Source: an uncultured Clostridia bacterium (GTDB lineage Bacteria; Bacillota; Clostridia; Oscillospirales; Oscillospiraceae). From it: DNA of 26,286 nt. Shown here piece after piece: positions 1-7,757 of this stretch; position 1 is the first letter of the stretch, and every line of letters starts with the position of its first letter. Below the pieces are notes generated by a model. It was not told the DNA's origin. It saw only the letters and a list, made by a program, of their open reading frames with translations, and did no database searches. The translations under genes and the position numbers were made by a program. Location of the stretch: the NCBI GenBank assembly GCA_947383645.1, contig CANDEH010000027.1:1-26286 (forward strand). Reading direction: 5' to 3'.

Positions 1-138
1 GGGCATTTCCTCGCCGCTGCGCGGCTCAGGCACAGGCGACAAATTGCGGCCATCGGCCGCAATTTGCTTCAGTGTGTCGAAAACCCCGACGGGTTTTTCG
101 ACACGCTGAAATGCCGCCTTCCTGCCGGGAAGGCGGCA
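1..138. repeat. Dispersed structured repeat, copy 1 (cut by window start)
   Basis: Bases 1-110 align without gaps to 14650-14759, with about 94 of 110 identical by hand count. The segment holds three successive hairpins: 40-51 with 55-66 (12 bp, loop ATC), 69-80 with 98-109, and 112-122 with 128-138 (11 bp, loop TGCCG). Differences from the second copy are often paired, for example G46-C60 here against T-A there, so the hairpins are kept. The last hairpin has no sequence match in the other copy but the same position and shape. It begins 4 bases beyond the glnS stop codon and probably also terminates glnS transcription. The left part of this copy lies outside the window. Confidence 0.8.
112..138 (-). 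terminator. Hairpin at glnS 3' end, end hairpin of repeat copy 1
   Basis: A perfect 11-bp GC-rich stem (TGCCGCCTTCC / GGAAGGCGGCA) lies just past the glnS stop. No strong U-tract follows on the minus strand, but a second hairpin with A/T runs (69-109) comes next. Termination is inferred from position and structure. Confidence 0.5.
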
Positions 139-142
139 CTTC

Positions 143-1810
143 TCACTTTTTAAAGCTGTCCTTCAGCCCCACGCTGCGGTTGAACACCAGGTGCCCGGGC
201 CTGCTGTCCTTGCTGTCCAGACAGAAGTACCCCACGCGCATGAACTGGAAGTTGGCGGGGGCGGTGCGCCCGGCCATGTCCGGCTCCACCTTGCAGCCGG
301 TGAGGACCTCCAAACTTCTGGGATTCAGGCACTCCAGAAAGTCCTTGTCGGCGGCGTCGGGGGCCTCGTCGGCAAAGAGGTCGTCGTAGAGGCGCACCTC
401 CGCGTCCAGGGCGTCGGCGGCGTTGACCCAGTGGATGGTGGCCCCCTTCACCTTCCGCCCGTCGGCGGGGTCGCCCCCCCGGCTGTCCGGGTCGTACTCA
501 GCGGCAATCTGGACGACATTGCCGTTCTCGTCGGTCTCATACCCCACACAGCGAATGAGGTACGCCCCCTTCAGCCGGCACTCCGGCCCGCCGGGATACA
601 GCCGCTTGTATTTGGGCACCGGCTCGGGGAGAAAGTCCTCCGCCTCCACCCACAGCTCCCGGGAGAAGGTGATCTCCCGGGTCCCGTCCTCGGGGCGGTT
701 GGGGTTGTTCTCCACGGTAAACGTCTCACTCTGCCCCGCGGGATAGTTGGTGATGATGAGCTTCACCGGCCGCAGCACGGCCATGGTCCGCCGGGCGGTC
801 TCGTTCAAATCCTCCCGGAGGCAGTGCTCCAGAAAGGCGTACTCCACGGTGCTGCTGGCCTTGGCCACACCGATGCGCTCGCAGAAATTGCGGATGGCGG
901 CGGGGGTGTACCCCCGGCGGCGGAGGCCGCAGAGGGTGGGCATCCGGGGGTCGTCCCAGCCGGAGACCAGCCCCTCCTCCACCAGGCGGCGGAGCTTCCG
1001 CTTGCTCATCACCGTGTGGTCGATGCCCAGGCGGGCAAACTCAATCTGCCGGGGCCTGGCGGGCAGATCACAGTTGTTCACCACCCAGTCGTAGAGGGGC
1101 CGGTGGGCCTCAAACTCCAGCGAGCAGAGGGAGTGGGTAATCCCCTCCAAAGCGTCCTCGATGGGGTGGGCGAAGTCGTACATGGGGTAGATGCACCACT
1201 TGTCCCCCTGCCGGTGGTGGTGGGCGTGGTTAATCCGGTAGATCACCGGGTCCCGCATGTTGAAGTTGCCGGAGCTGGGGTCGATCTTGGCCCGCAGCGT
1301 CATGGAGCCGTCGGGGAACTCCCCGGCGCGCATCCGCTGGAACAAATTCAGGCTCTCCTCCACGGGCCGGTTCCGGTAGGGGCACTGGGCGGGGGCGCTC
1401 ACGTCCCCCCGCATCTCCCGCATCTGATCCGGCGTCAGCTCGCACACGTAGGCCAGCCCCTTTTGGATGAGCCCCACGGCGCACTCGTACATCTTCTCAA
1501 AGTAGTCGGAGGCGTAGAAGAACCGGTCGCCCCAGTCGAAACCCAGCCAGTGGATGTCCTCCTGGATGGCCTCCACGTACTCCACGTCCTCCTTGGAGGG
1601 GTTGGTGTCGTCCATACGCAGGTTGCACTGGCCGCCGTACTTCTCGGCGGTGCCGAAGTCGATGCACAGCGCCTTGCAGTGGCCGATGTGCAGATAGCCG
1701 TTGGGCTCCGGGGGGAAGCGGGTGTGGACGGTCATGCCCTGGTACTGCCCACCCTCTGCGATGTCCTCGTCGATGAACTGATGGATAAAGTTTTTGCTCT
1801 CCTCGGCCAT
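143..1810 (-). CDS. glnS: Glutamine--tRNA ligase (GlnRS)
   Basis: Charges tRNA-Gln with glutamine in the cytoplasm, a class I aminoacyl-tRNA synthetase reaction using ATP. The 555-residue product carries the class I signature HIGH at residues 41-44 within PPEPNGYLHIGH, a form typical of GlnRS rather than bacterial GluRS, and the KMSKS-type loop MSKRK at 268-272. The C-terminal half matches the beta-barrel anticodon-binding region, and the length is normal for bacterial GlnRS. I chose the ATG at 1810 because a GAGGAG ribosome site lies directly upstream and the mapped promoter leaves a 60-base leader. An in-frame ATG at 1924 lies upstream of the -35 box and is rejected. Many Firmicutes lack GlnRS and make Gln-tRNA with GatCAB, so its presence suggests a lineage that has this gene. 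Monocistronic on this evidence. Confidence 0.97.
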   Translation of the reverse strand: MAEESKNFIHQFIDEDIAEGGQYQGMTVHTRFPPEPNGYLHIGHCKALCIDFGTAEKYGGQCNLRMDDTNPSKEDVEYVEAIQEDIHWLGFDWGDRFFYASDYFEKMYECAVGLIQKGLAYVCELTPDQMREMRGDVSAPAQCPYRNRPVEESLNLFQRMRAGEFPDGSMTLRAKIDPSSGNFNMRDPVIYRINHAHHHRQGDKWCIYPMYDFAHPIEDALEGITHSLCSLEFEAHRPLYDWVVNNCDLPARPRQIEFARLGIDHTVMSKRKLRRLVEEGLVSGWDDPRMPTLCGLRRRGYTPAAIRNFCERIGVAKASSTVEYAFLEHCLREDLNETARRTMAVLRPVKLIITNYPAGQSETFTVENNPNRPEDGTREITFSRELWVEAEDFLPEPVPKYKRLYPGGPECRLKGAYLIRCVGYETDENGNVVQIAAEYDPDSRGGDPADGRKVKGATIHWVNAADALDAEVRLYDDLFADEAPDAADKDFLECLNPRSLEVLTGCKVEPDMAGRTAPANFQFMRVGYFCLDSKDSRPGHLVFNRSVGLKDSFKK

Positions 1811-1876
1811 GATCTCACACTCCTCGGTAAAAATTTTTTGAAATAGGGGAACCGTCCGATAGAAACGGCGGTCCCT

Positions 1877-1905
1877 ATTATAGCGGATTCCACCGGGAAA
1901 GGCAA
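1877..1905 (-). promoter_or_regulatory. glnS promoter
   Basis: On the minus strand a -35 TTGCCT (1900-1905) and a -10 TATAAT (1877-1882) are separated by 17 bases. The predicted leader of about 60 bases starts with an imperfect hairpin (roughly 1835-1871) and ends in the GAGGAG ribosome site. No T-box motif is visible in this short leader. Confidence 0.75.
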
Positions 1906-1996
1906 CCATTTTAGTTCCCGGCAAAAAATTTTTCCCATTTCCCGTGACATTCCCGCCCCCTCCGGGTAGTTCTCAGTGAAAGGAGGTGTCGCGCCT

Positions 1997-2497
1997 ATGG
2001 ATCATCTGCCGCTGCGCGCGGGCGGCGAGATGGAGGAGGTCATCGCCCGCTACCGATCCACGGTGTACGGCCTGGCCCTGGCCAAAACCGGCTCCCCTGC
2101 CGACGCCGACGACGTGTTTCAGGAGGTATTCCTGGCCTACTGCCAGTCCTCCCGCACCTTCCGCGGCGAGGAGCACCGGAAGGCCTGGCTCCTCCGCACC
2201 ACCCTGAACCAGTGCCGCAAGCTCTGCCGCAACGCCCGCCGGCACGTCTCCGTCCCCCTGACGGAGGCGGAGCCCGCCCCCCTCTTCCGGGAGCCGGAGG
2301 AGAACGCCCTCTGGGAGGCCCTCAGCGCCTTAGAGGAGCGGTACCGCCTGCCCCTGTACCTGTTCTACTTCCAGGAGCTGTCCACTGCCCAGATCGCAAA
2401 GGCCCTCACCATCAGCCCCGGCGCCGTGCGCATGCGCCTGTCCCGGGGCCGGGACCAGCTCCGGGAGGCCCTGAAAGGAGAGATTTTTGATGAATAA
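1997..2497 (+). CDS. RNA polymerase sigma factor, sigma-70 family (ECF type)
   Basis: A 166-residue ECF-like sigma factor that would direct core RNA polymerase to a small regulon. The N-terminal region (EEVIARYRSTVYGLALAKTG, then DADDVFQEVFLAY) fits sigma region 2. The C-terminal helix-turn-helix (LSTAQIAKALTISPGAVRMR, then LSRGRDQLREAL) fits region 4. The linker between them is short, as in ECF factors. The ATG at 1997 is preferred over an in-frame start at 1976 because an AGGAGG site (1981-1986) is well placed for it. The stop overlaps the start of the next gene by 8 bases, so translational coupling is likely. This pairing is the usual layout for a sigma factor with its membrane-bound regulator. 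The target promoters are not evident. Confidence 0.88.
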   Translation: MDHLPLRAGGEMEEVIARYRSTVYGLALAKTGSPADADDVFQEVFLAYCQSSRTFRGEEHRKAWLLRTTLNQCRKLCRNARRHVSVPLTEAEPAPLFREPEENALWEALSALEERYRLPLYLFYFQELSTAQIAKALTISPGAVRMRLSRGRDQLREALKGEIFDE

Positions 2498-3380
2498 AGT
2501 CTGCTTCACCGCCATGCAGGCCCAGCTTCGCCCCAGCCCCGCCGCCGAGGAGGCTCTCCGCCGCCGCCTCGCCCAGCCGCTCCCCCGGAGGCGGCCCCAG
2601 CGGTCCCATGCGGCCCTGGCCGCCTGTGTGGCCCTGCTCCTGTGCGCCGCCCCGGCCTACCGCGCCCTCACCCCGCCGCCCCAGCACAGCTACACCCTCC
2701 TCGCCCCGGGCGAACCCTCCGCCAGCACCGCCGGAGACAGCACCTTCGCGGAGGAGAACACCCCCGCCACCCCGGAGGACACCCCCGCCGACACCCCGTC
2801 CGTCCCAGCCCCGGCCCCCGGCCCGGACCGCCGGCCCTATGAGGGGGCGGGCGCTGCGGCCTGCCAGACGCTGCTGGCCGCCTTCGGCAATCGTTACCCC
2901 GACTGGTACGGCGGGGCCTACCTGAACCAAGAGGGCCGTCTGGTGGTGCTTGCGGTGCTGGACACCACCCCCGGCCTGCCGGAAGCTCTGCAAGGCAGCG
3001 AGGCGGTGGTGCTGGAGGCGCGGGCGAAATATGCCTACACCCACCTGCGGGATCTCCAAGAGCAGGTGGTGGAGGCCATGATCCCCTTAGGCATTTTCAA
3101 CGGCTGCGGCATCGACGAGGAGAACAACCGCCTGTCCCTGACCCTCCGGGAGGCCAGCCGGGAGGCTCTGACCCTCTTAGCGGAGTTGGACCCGGCGGAC
3201 GACGCCATCTATGTGGAGGTCATCCCCTGGTCTGTCGATCTCTGTGACGACTGCCCCGGCGACAAAAGTATCTCCCAGCGGCACGACATCGAGGCCCCGG
3301 AACCGACCTTCGCCGGCCCCGACGCCCCCGTCCCGGACGAGGACGACGCCATCGCCTACGAGCCTTTCGACCCCAACTGA
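2490..3380 (+). CDS. Single-pass membrane protein, candidate anti-sigma factor
   Basis: A 296-residue protein that I do not recognise by sequence. It has a basic N-terminal segment (about residues 1-38), one membrane helix rich in Ala, Leu and Val (about 39-58), a long Pro/Thr/Ala-rich linker (about 60-115), then a globular acidic C-terminal region that would lie outside the cell. This topology and its 8-base overlap with the upstream ECF sigma gene suggest an anti-sigma factor, with the short cytosolic part binding sigma. No zinc-binding HxxxCxxC motif is visible in the N-terminus, so it is not a classic ZAS anti-sigma domain. The ATG at 2490 is chosen (AAAGGAG at 2474-2480); a TTG three bases upstream is in frame. 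A strong terminator follows. The function is inferred from context only. Confidence 0.7.
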   Translation: MNKVCFTAMQAQLRPSPAAEEALRRRLAQPLPRRRPQRSHAALAACVALLLCAAPAYRALTPPPQHSYTLLAPGEPSASTAGDSTFAEENTPATPEDTPADTPSVPAPAPGPDRRPYEGAGAAACQTLLAAFGNRYPDWYGGAYLNQEGRLVVLAVLDTTPGLPEALQGSEAVVLEARAKYAYTHLRDLQEQVVEAMIPLGIFNGCGIDEENNRLSLTLREASREALTLLAELDPADDAIYVEVIPWSVDLCDDCPGDKSISQRHDIEAPEPTFAGPDAPVPDEDDAIAYEPFDPN

Positions 3381-3408
3381 GGAAAAATTTTAGCTGGAAA
3401 CAAAAACC

Positions 3409-3444
3409 GGCGCGGCAGGAACCCCCTGCCGCGCCTGCGTTTTT
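3409..3444 (+). terminator. Intrinsic terminator after the sigma operon
   Basis: A perfect 11-bp stem GGCGCGGCAGG / CCTGCCGCGCC (3409-3419 with 3425-3435) is followed after four bases by TTTTT. It lies 28 bases past the stop of the candidate anti-sigma gene. Confidence 0.85.
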
Positions 3445-3487
3445 CCGCCCTCCCCCAATCCCTGCCTCCCCTGGCAATATTTAAGCC

Positions 3488-3519
3488 TTGCAATTTATAT
3501 TACAATTTGGTTACAATTT
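3488..3519 (+). promoter_or_regulatory. AT-rich iterated TTRCAATTT repeats, promoter/operator candidate
   Basis: Three copies of TTRCAATTT start at 3488, 3500 and 3511, about one DNA turn apart, in an otherwise GC-rich window. TTGCAA (3488-3493) and TACAAT (3512-3517) sit 18 bases apart and could be -35 and -10. That start site would fall at the ribosome site, so TACAAT at 3501-3506 is an alternative -10. The phased repeats could instead be a regulator-binding site. Confidence 0.4.
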
Positions 3520-3537
3520 CGCCAAGGAGGTATTACC

Positions 3538-4131
3538 ATGAAAAAACTTTTCTGCACCGTTTTAGCACTTCTGGTACTTACTGTACCCGCCTTTGCCGCC
3601 GACACCTACACGGTACAGCGGGGGGACACCATGTGGAAGATCGCCGTCAAGACCCAGACGGGCACCCGGGAGATTATTGAGGCCAACCCCCAGGTGAGAA
3701 ACCCGGATCTGATCTACCCCGGCCAGCGCCTCACCATCCCCAAAGAGGACCAGGCCACCCTCTCCTACGAGGAGGAGGTCCTCCGCCTGGTGAACGCCGA
3801 GCGGGCCAAAGCCGGGCTGAGCCCCCTGTCGATGAACTGGGAGCTGAGCCGGGTGGCCCGGTACAAGTCCGAGGACATGCGGCAAAGGGGCTACTTCGAC
3901 CACACCAGCCCCACCTACGGCAGCCCCTTCGACATGATGCGCTCCTTCGGCATCACCTACCGCGCCGCCGGGGAGAACATCGCCATGGGCTACAGCACCC
4001 CCGCCGCCGTAGTGAACGCCTGGATGAACTCCAGCGGCCACCGGGCCAATATTCTGAGCGCCAAATTCACCCAGCTCGGCGTGGGCTACGTCTCCAGCGG
4101 CAGCTACTGGACCCAGATGTTTATCGGCTGA
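3538..4131 (+). CDS. Secreted LysM and CAP (SCP/YkwD-like) domain protein
   Basis: A 197-residue exported protein. Residues 1-21 form a signal peptide (MKKLFC..., cleavage after AFA-A). Residues about 23-67 are a LysM peptidoglycan-binding repeat, with YTVQRGDTMWKIA at the start and YPGQRLTIP at the end. Residues about 80-197 are a CAP domain, with LVNAERAKAGLSPL, the HTSP segment, GENIAMG and NSSGHRANIL; these hold the His and Glu residues typical of the family. Similar proteins in Firmicutes sit in the cell wall or spore envelope, and their biochemical activity is poorly known. The start is set by AAGGAGG at 3524-3530. It is probably transcribed alone, with a palindromic terminator just after the stop. 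The spore or wall role is family knowledge and is not shown here. Confidence 0.9.
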   Translation: MKKLFCTVLALLVLTVPAFAADTYTVQRGDTMWKIAVKTQTGTREIIEANPQVRNPDLIYPGQRLTIPKEDQATLSYEEEVLRLVNAERAKAGLSPLSMNWELSRVARYKSEDMRQRGYFDHTSPTYGSPFDMMRSFGITYRAAGENIAMGYSTPAAVVNAWMNSSGHRANILSAKFTQLGVGYVSSGSYWTQMFIG

Positions 4132-4136
4132 CGCCT

Positions 4137-4158
4137 CAAAAAATGCCGGCATTTTTTG
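4137..4158. terminator. Perfect palindrome terminator after LysM-CAP gene
   Basis: A 22-base perfect palindrome with A6 on one side and T6 on the other starts 5 bases after the stop at 4131. It can act on both strands. Confidence 0.7.
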
Positions 4159-4227
4159 AACCTTTGCCTTGTCTGGCGAAAAAAAGCGCGGCGCAATCCC
4201 AAACAGCCCAAGACAAAATAACGTGAA

Positions 4228-4256
4228 AGTCGGCGCAGCTTAACGCTGCGCCGACT
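4228..4256 (-). terminator. Strong hairpin downstream of CapA-like gene
   Basis: A perfect 12-bp stem AGTCGGCGCAGC / GCTGCGCCGACT with a 5-base loop lies 54 bases beyond the CapA stop. On the minus strand only a short T-run follows, so efficiency is uncertain. A second short hairpin at 4284-4300 followed by CTCTTTTTTT reads as a terminator on the plus strand. Confidence 0.5.
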
Positions 4257-4309
4257 CACTCTTAAAATGTTCTCTTACGTCACCGCCCCACCGGAGGGCG
4301 CTCTTTTTT

Positions 4310-5536
4310 TCAATTCCCGCCTACATCGTGCTCCTCGCCAAGAATCCGATGACAGTCGTCCACGCACTGCTGCAATCTCGCCTGAGAGACGGCGGCGCCG
4401 TCTCCCTTGGCCATCTCGGCGTACACGTCCAGGAGCTGGAAGCGAACCTCCGCGCCGGCCTCCCGGTCCAGCATCAGCATGGGCCGGTAGTTGAAGTCCG
4501 TGACAGTGGTCTCGTTGGTCTCCAGATCCTTCTTCAGATTCAGCGTCAGCACCACCGTGGTGTCCGTCAGGGGGTCGTTCTGGGCGGAGATGAAATTCCC
4601 CAGGGAGTAGCAGACAAACCCCTGCTTCTCCGTGCCGTCGGCCAGGGTGACCGTGCGCAGCTCCATGGGCTGGAGCACATGGGCGTGGCCGCCCAGGATG
4701 ATATCTGCGCCATTCTGAAACAGGAAGTCCGCCACCTGGTCCTGATAGCTGTTCTGCTTGGTCTGGTACTCCACGCCCCAGTGGATCATCACCGCGATGA
4801 GGTCGGTGTCCAGGGCCTTGGCCTTCTCCAGATCGCCCAAAATCTTCTCCTCATCCAGCGTGCACATGCTGGTAAGGTAATCCGTATTAAAGAGGTTAAT
4901 GGCATAGGGCGCATCCTTGGGCGTGGGAATGCCGTTGGTGCCGTAGGCGTAGCCCAAAAAGGCCACGGAGATGCCGCCCACATCCATCACCTGGATGTTG
5001 TTGTCATACTCCTCCTGGGACCGGCTGGTGCCCACGTGCTTGAGCCCCGCCTCATCCATCACGTCCAGCGTGCGGATCACCGCCTTGCCCCCCCTGTCCA
5101 GGCTGTGGTTGTTGGCGGTGAGCATCAGATCAAACCCCATATCCTTGAGGCTGTAGGCCAGATCGTCCGGAGAGTTGAAGGCCGGGTAGCCGGAGTAGGG
5201 CGGGCCGCCGGCCATGGTGGTCTCGAAGTTGCCCACGGCGCAGTCCGCCGCCGCGGCGTAGGGGGCCACCGCCCCCATCATGTTGGTGTAGTCGTACTTC
5301 TCCCCGTCGAAGGCGTCGTTGACCTGGGGCAGGTGGTTCATGATGTCGCCGATGACCACCAGCGTGGACTCGATGGGCTCCGGCGGCGGCGGGGGCGGCG
5401 GGGGCTCCACCGGCTCGGTCACCTGGGTGTTATTGGTATCGGGCTGGTCCGTATCCACCGGATCCCCCGGTCCATTGGCCGCGCTGCACCCCACCAGAGC
5501 CAGGCAGAGCAGCAGCGCCAAGAGAGTTTTTTTCAT
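4310..5536 (-). CDS. CapA-family lipoprotein (PGA_cap metallophosphatase fold)
   Basis: A 408-residue predicted lipoprotein. The signal peptide ends in the lipobox LVGC with Cys17. An acidic and Pro-rich linker with eight consecutive prolines (about residues 46-53) tethers the domain. From about residue 58 the protein shows the CapA/YwtB pattern: VVIGDIMNH, GNFETTM, TANNHSLDRGG, MIHWGVEY, GGHAHVLQPME and YSLGNFIS. The Asp, Asn and His residues in these blocks are the metal ligands expected for a calcineurin-like phosphoesterase fold. The family is linked to poly-gamma-glutamate synthesis or export, but no capBC genes are nearby, so the substrate is unknown. An upstream GGAGG supports the ATG at 5536. 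It lies 65 bases after the SLH-hydrolase gene on the same strand and may be cotranscribed with it. Confidence 0.9.
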   Translation of the reverse strand: MKKTLLALLLCLALVGCSAANGPGDPVDTDQPDTNNTQVTEPVEPPPPPPPPEPIESTLVVIGDIMNHLPQVNDAFDGEKYDYTNMMGAVAPYAAAADCAVGNFETTMAGGPPYSGYPAFNSPDDLAYSLKDMGFDLMLTANNHSLDRGGKAVIRTLDVMDEAGLKHVGTSRSQEEYDNNIQVMDVGGISVAFLGYAYGTNGIPTPKDAPYAINLFNTDYLTSMCTLDEEKILGDLEKAKALDTDLIAVMIHWGVEYQTKQNSYQDQVADFLFQNGADIILGGHAHVLQPMELRTVTLADGTEKQGFVCYSLGNFISAQNDPLTDTTVVLTLNLKKDLETNETTVTDFNYRPMLMLDREAGAEVRFQLLDVYAEMAKGDGAAVSQARLQQCVDDCHRILGEEHDVGGN

Positions 5537-5601
5537 AGCGTTCCTCCGTAGTGTAAGTTTTGCTCGTGTGCTTCTATTATCCGCGGTACTGCCCGCGCTG
5601 A

Positions 5602-7569
5602 TTACTTAATTTTTTCATATACCTCATTGGCAATCGCGCTGCAAATCGAGTAGATCCCGTGCTCATCCTTGGCCCCGCTGGCCCCCACGGTGAGCACCAC
5701 CACGCCGTCCCCGGTCTCCGGATTATAGGACATGCAGTTGAACACGCCGTAGGCGCTGCCGGTGTGGTAGTAGACCCCCTGCCGGCCGTAGAGCTCCGGC
5801 CAGTACCGCAGGGGCTGGGCCTGATAGGACCCGCCGGGCACCGCGGAGGGGTTATAGGTCTCCATGGTCTCCACGCTCTCCTCGCTGAGGAGCTGCACCC
5901 CCCCATACCGCCCGTCGCTGGCCAGAAGACCCACGACCTTGCCCATATCCCGGGCGCTGATGGTAAGCCCCCCGGCGAAGTAGGTCCCCGTGGCCCCGGG
6001 GAAGGCCCAGCGGCCCATATTCCGCTGGGTATCCGCACTGCGGGACATCGCGCCGCCATTGTAGTACAGCGTGGCCATGTGGGCCTTGTCCCGGATGGTG
6101 CCGGCGGCGAAGGCGCCGTCGATGCCCATGGTGTCAAAGAACCGGCGGTTCAAAATCTGGTCCACGTACTCATTGGAGGCCAGCTCCAGCGTCATACCCA
6201 GCACGCCGAAGGCATAGTTGTTGTAGCTCCAGTACCCGATGGCGCCGGGGACGCCGCCGCTGAAGCCGCTGCCCCGGAGCCGGGACTTGACGCTCTCATA
6301 GGACCGGGACTCGTTGTCCCCGGCGTTGAAGATGGAGGAGGTGTGGGTGAGGATGGTGCGGATGCTCACCGGCGTGTCCGGGTACTTGGGGTTCTTCACC
6401 TGGAAGCCCCAGTATTCGCCGATACTCTCATCCAAATCCACCGTCCCCTCCTCGTCGAGGGCCATGGCGGCCAGCCCCACCGCCACCTTGGACAGGGAGG
6501 CCACCCGCATCTTGTGGTCGGCGGTCATGGGGTCGCTGCCCCTTGTGGCCCAGCCGCAGGCGAAGGTGTCGGACACCTCCCCGTTCTCCACCACGGCCAC
6601 CTGCACGCCGATGGCCCCGTACTGCTTGGCGGCGGCCTCCACCGCCGCCTGGATGGCCTCGTGGTGGTCCCTGGCGGCGTGGGGCGTGGTGCGGGCGGGC
6701 TGGCTGACGAAGATCTCCACCGCCAGGGGGTCCTCCCCGGCGCAGAGGCCGGTGAGAATCTGAGCCATCTGGATGCGGGACACCGGGAGGCCGGGCCGGA
6801 TGGTGTCCGAAACGACGGTCCGGTAGAGCCCGCTGCCCAGGGCATAAGAGAGGGGCTCCTTGGCGTAGTTGTAGACGGCGGCGCCGTCGGTGTAGGCGGT
6901 AAGATCCCCGATTGCCTCGGCGGGGAGGCCCATATGTTTGGCGTACCGCTGGAGCATCACCGCCAGGTGGGCCCGGGTAATGGGGTCGTTGGGGTGGAAG
7001 CCGCCCTCCACGCTGCCGGTGACAATGCCGGCGGCGTCGGCCCAGGTCACCGCCTCGGCGTACCAGCTGTTTCTGGGTACGTCGGCAAAGGTGACAAATT
7101 CCCCTATCATCCCCTCCTCGGCGGCGCGGATCTCCTCCGCATCGCCAACGGTAACCAGCACCTCCGCGGGGTTGCTGGAGGGACTGATGGTGATCGTGGA
7201 GGTGGGCTCCGGGGCCTCCTCGCCGCTGAGCCGGTAGAGCGCGGTCACCGCCGCGGCCCTGGTCACCGCCTGATAGGGGGCAAACCGGCCGCCCCCCTGG
7301 CCGTAAATCGCGCCCCGGAACATCAGGTAGGCGGCCGCGTCGAAGGCAGGACTGCCCCTGTCGATGTCGGTAATGTTGGCGGCGGCGCGGATATCCGCCA
7401 GGGTCACGGCGGGATCCTCCGGCCCGCCGGCATCCACAGAGGCCGCCAGATCCGCCGCCGATGGATCGGCCGGCGCCGCCGGGTTCCCGCCGGCGGCCAC
7501 GGCGATGGCCACGCCGCTGCCCAGCAGGCAGATCGCCGCGACGGCGGCGATGATGATCCGTTTCTTCAT
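5602..7569 (-). CDS. Exported SLH-repeat protein with beta-lactamase-fold serine hydrolase domain
   Basis: A 655-residue exported protein. Residues 1-26 form a signal peptide or anchor. About 55-280 hold three S-layer homology-like repeats (for example FADVPRNSWYAEAVTWADAAG followed by GGFHPNDPITRAHLAVMLQR), which would bind the protein to the cell wall. About 300-650 form a class C beta-lactamase/EstB-type domain, with the nucleophile motif S358-L-S-K361, the Y449-N-N451 motif and H602-T-G604 as the third box. The activity is likely D-Ala-D-Ala peptidase or esterase rather than antibiotic resistance, but the sequence cannot decide. The ATG at 7569 is chosen because it opens a normal signal peptide (MKKR). 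An in-frame ATG at 7584 also has a plausible ribosome site. A strong sigma-A promoter lies upstream. Confidence 0.9.
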   Translation of the reverse strand: MKKRIIIAAVAAICLLGSGVAIAVAAGGNPAAPADPSAADLAASVDAGGPEDPAVTLADIRAAANITDIDRGSPAFDAAAYLMFRGAIYGQGGGRFAPYQAVTRAAAVTALYRLSGEEAPEPTSTITISPSSNPAEVLVTVGDAEEIRAAEEGMIGEFVTFADVPRNSWYAEAVTWADAAGIVTGSVEGGFHPNDPITRAHLAVMLQRYAKHMGLPAEAIGDLTAYTDGAAVYNYAKEPLSYALGSGLYRTVVSDTIRPGLPVSRIQMAQILTGLCAGEDPLAVEIFVSQPARTTPHAARDHHEAIQAAVEAAAKQYGAIGVQVAVVENGEVSDTFACGWATRGSDPMTADHKMRVASLSKVAVGLAAMALDEEGTVDLDESIGEYWGFQVKNPKYPDTPVSIRTILTHTSSIFNAGDNESRSYESVKSRLRGSGFSGGVPGAIGYWSYNNYAFGVLGMTLELASNEYVDQILNRRFFDTMGIDGAFAAGTIRDKAHMATLYYNGGAMSRSADTQRNMGRWAFPGATGTYFAGGLTISARDMGKVVGLLASDGRYGGVQLLSEESVETMETYNPSAVPGGSYQAQPLRYWPELYGRQGVYYHTGSAYGVFNCMSYNPETGDGVVVLTVGASGAKDEHGIYSICSAIANEVYEKIK

Positions 7570-7652
7570 CACAAAACTCTCCATCTCTCTCCCGGACCGG
7601 GGCCTCCGCCTCTTGCGCAAGGAGGTCCCTGATTCGACTTACTTCGATAGTT

Positions 7653-7681
7653 ATTATAGCTCGCATTGCGGAGTATGTCAA
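7653..7681 (-). promoter_or_regulatory. Promoter of SLH-hydrolase gene
   Basis: Consensus -35 TTGACA (7676-7681) and -10 TATAAT (7653-7658) lie 17 bases apart on the minus strand. Two near-identical 9-mers (ATTGCGGAG and AATGCGGAG on the plus strand) lie either side of the -35 box. The leader contains a near-palindrome around TTGCGCAA (about 7612-7624). Confidence 0.85.
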
Positions 7682-7757
7682 TAATGCGGAGCCGGGGTGG
7701 TCCGCTCCGCCTCCGTCGCGCAGGGGGGAGACGGGGGCGCGCCGTCGTGAAAAAGCC

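Noticed and set aside
191..1846. Long plus-strand ORF opposite glnS
   Set aside because: Val/Gly/His/Leu-rich antisense translation with no domain; glnS on the other strand is certain. GC-rich coding DNA often leaves such open antisense frames.
1811..1924. N-terminal extension of glnS from the ATG at 1924
   Set aside because: It starts upstream of the promoter -35 box, lacks a ribosome site and adds residues not seen in GlnRS.
5375..5410. GGCGGC-rich repeat as a functional DNA repeat
   Set aside because: It is the codons for the polyproline linker of the CapA-like lipoprotein.
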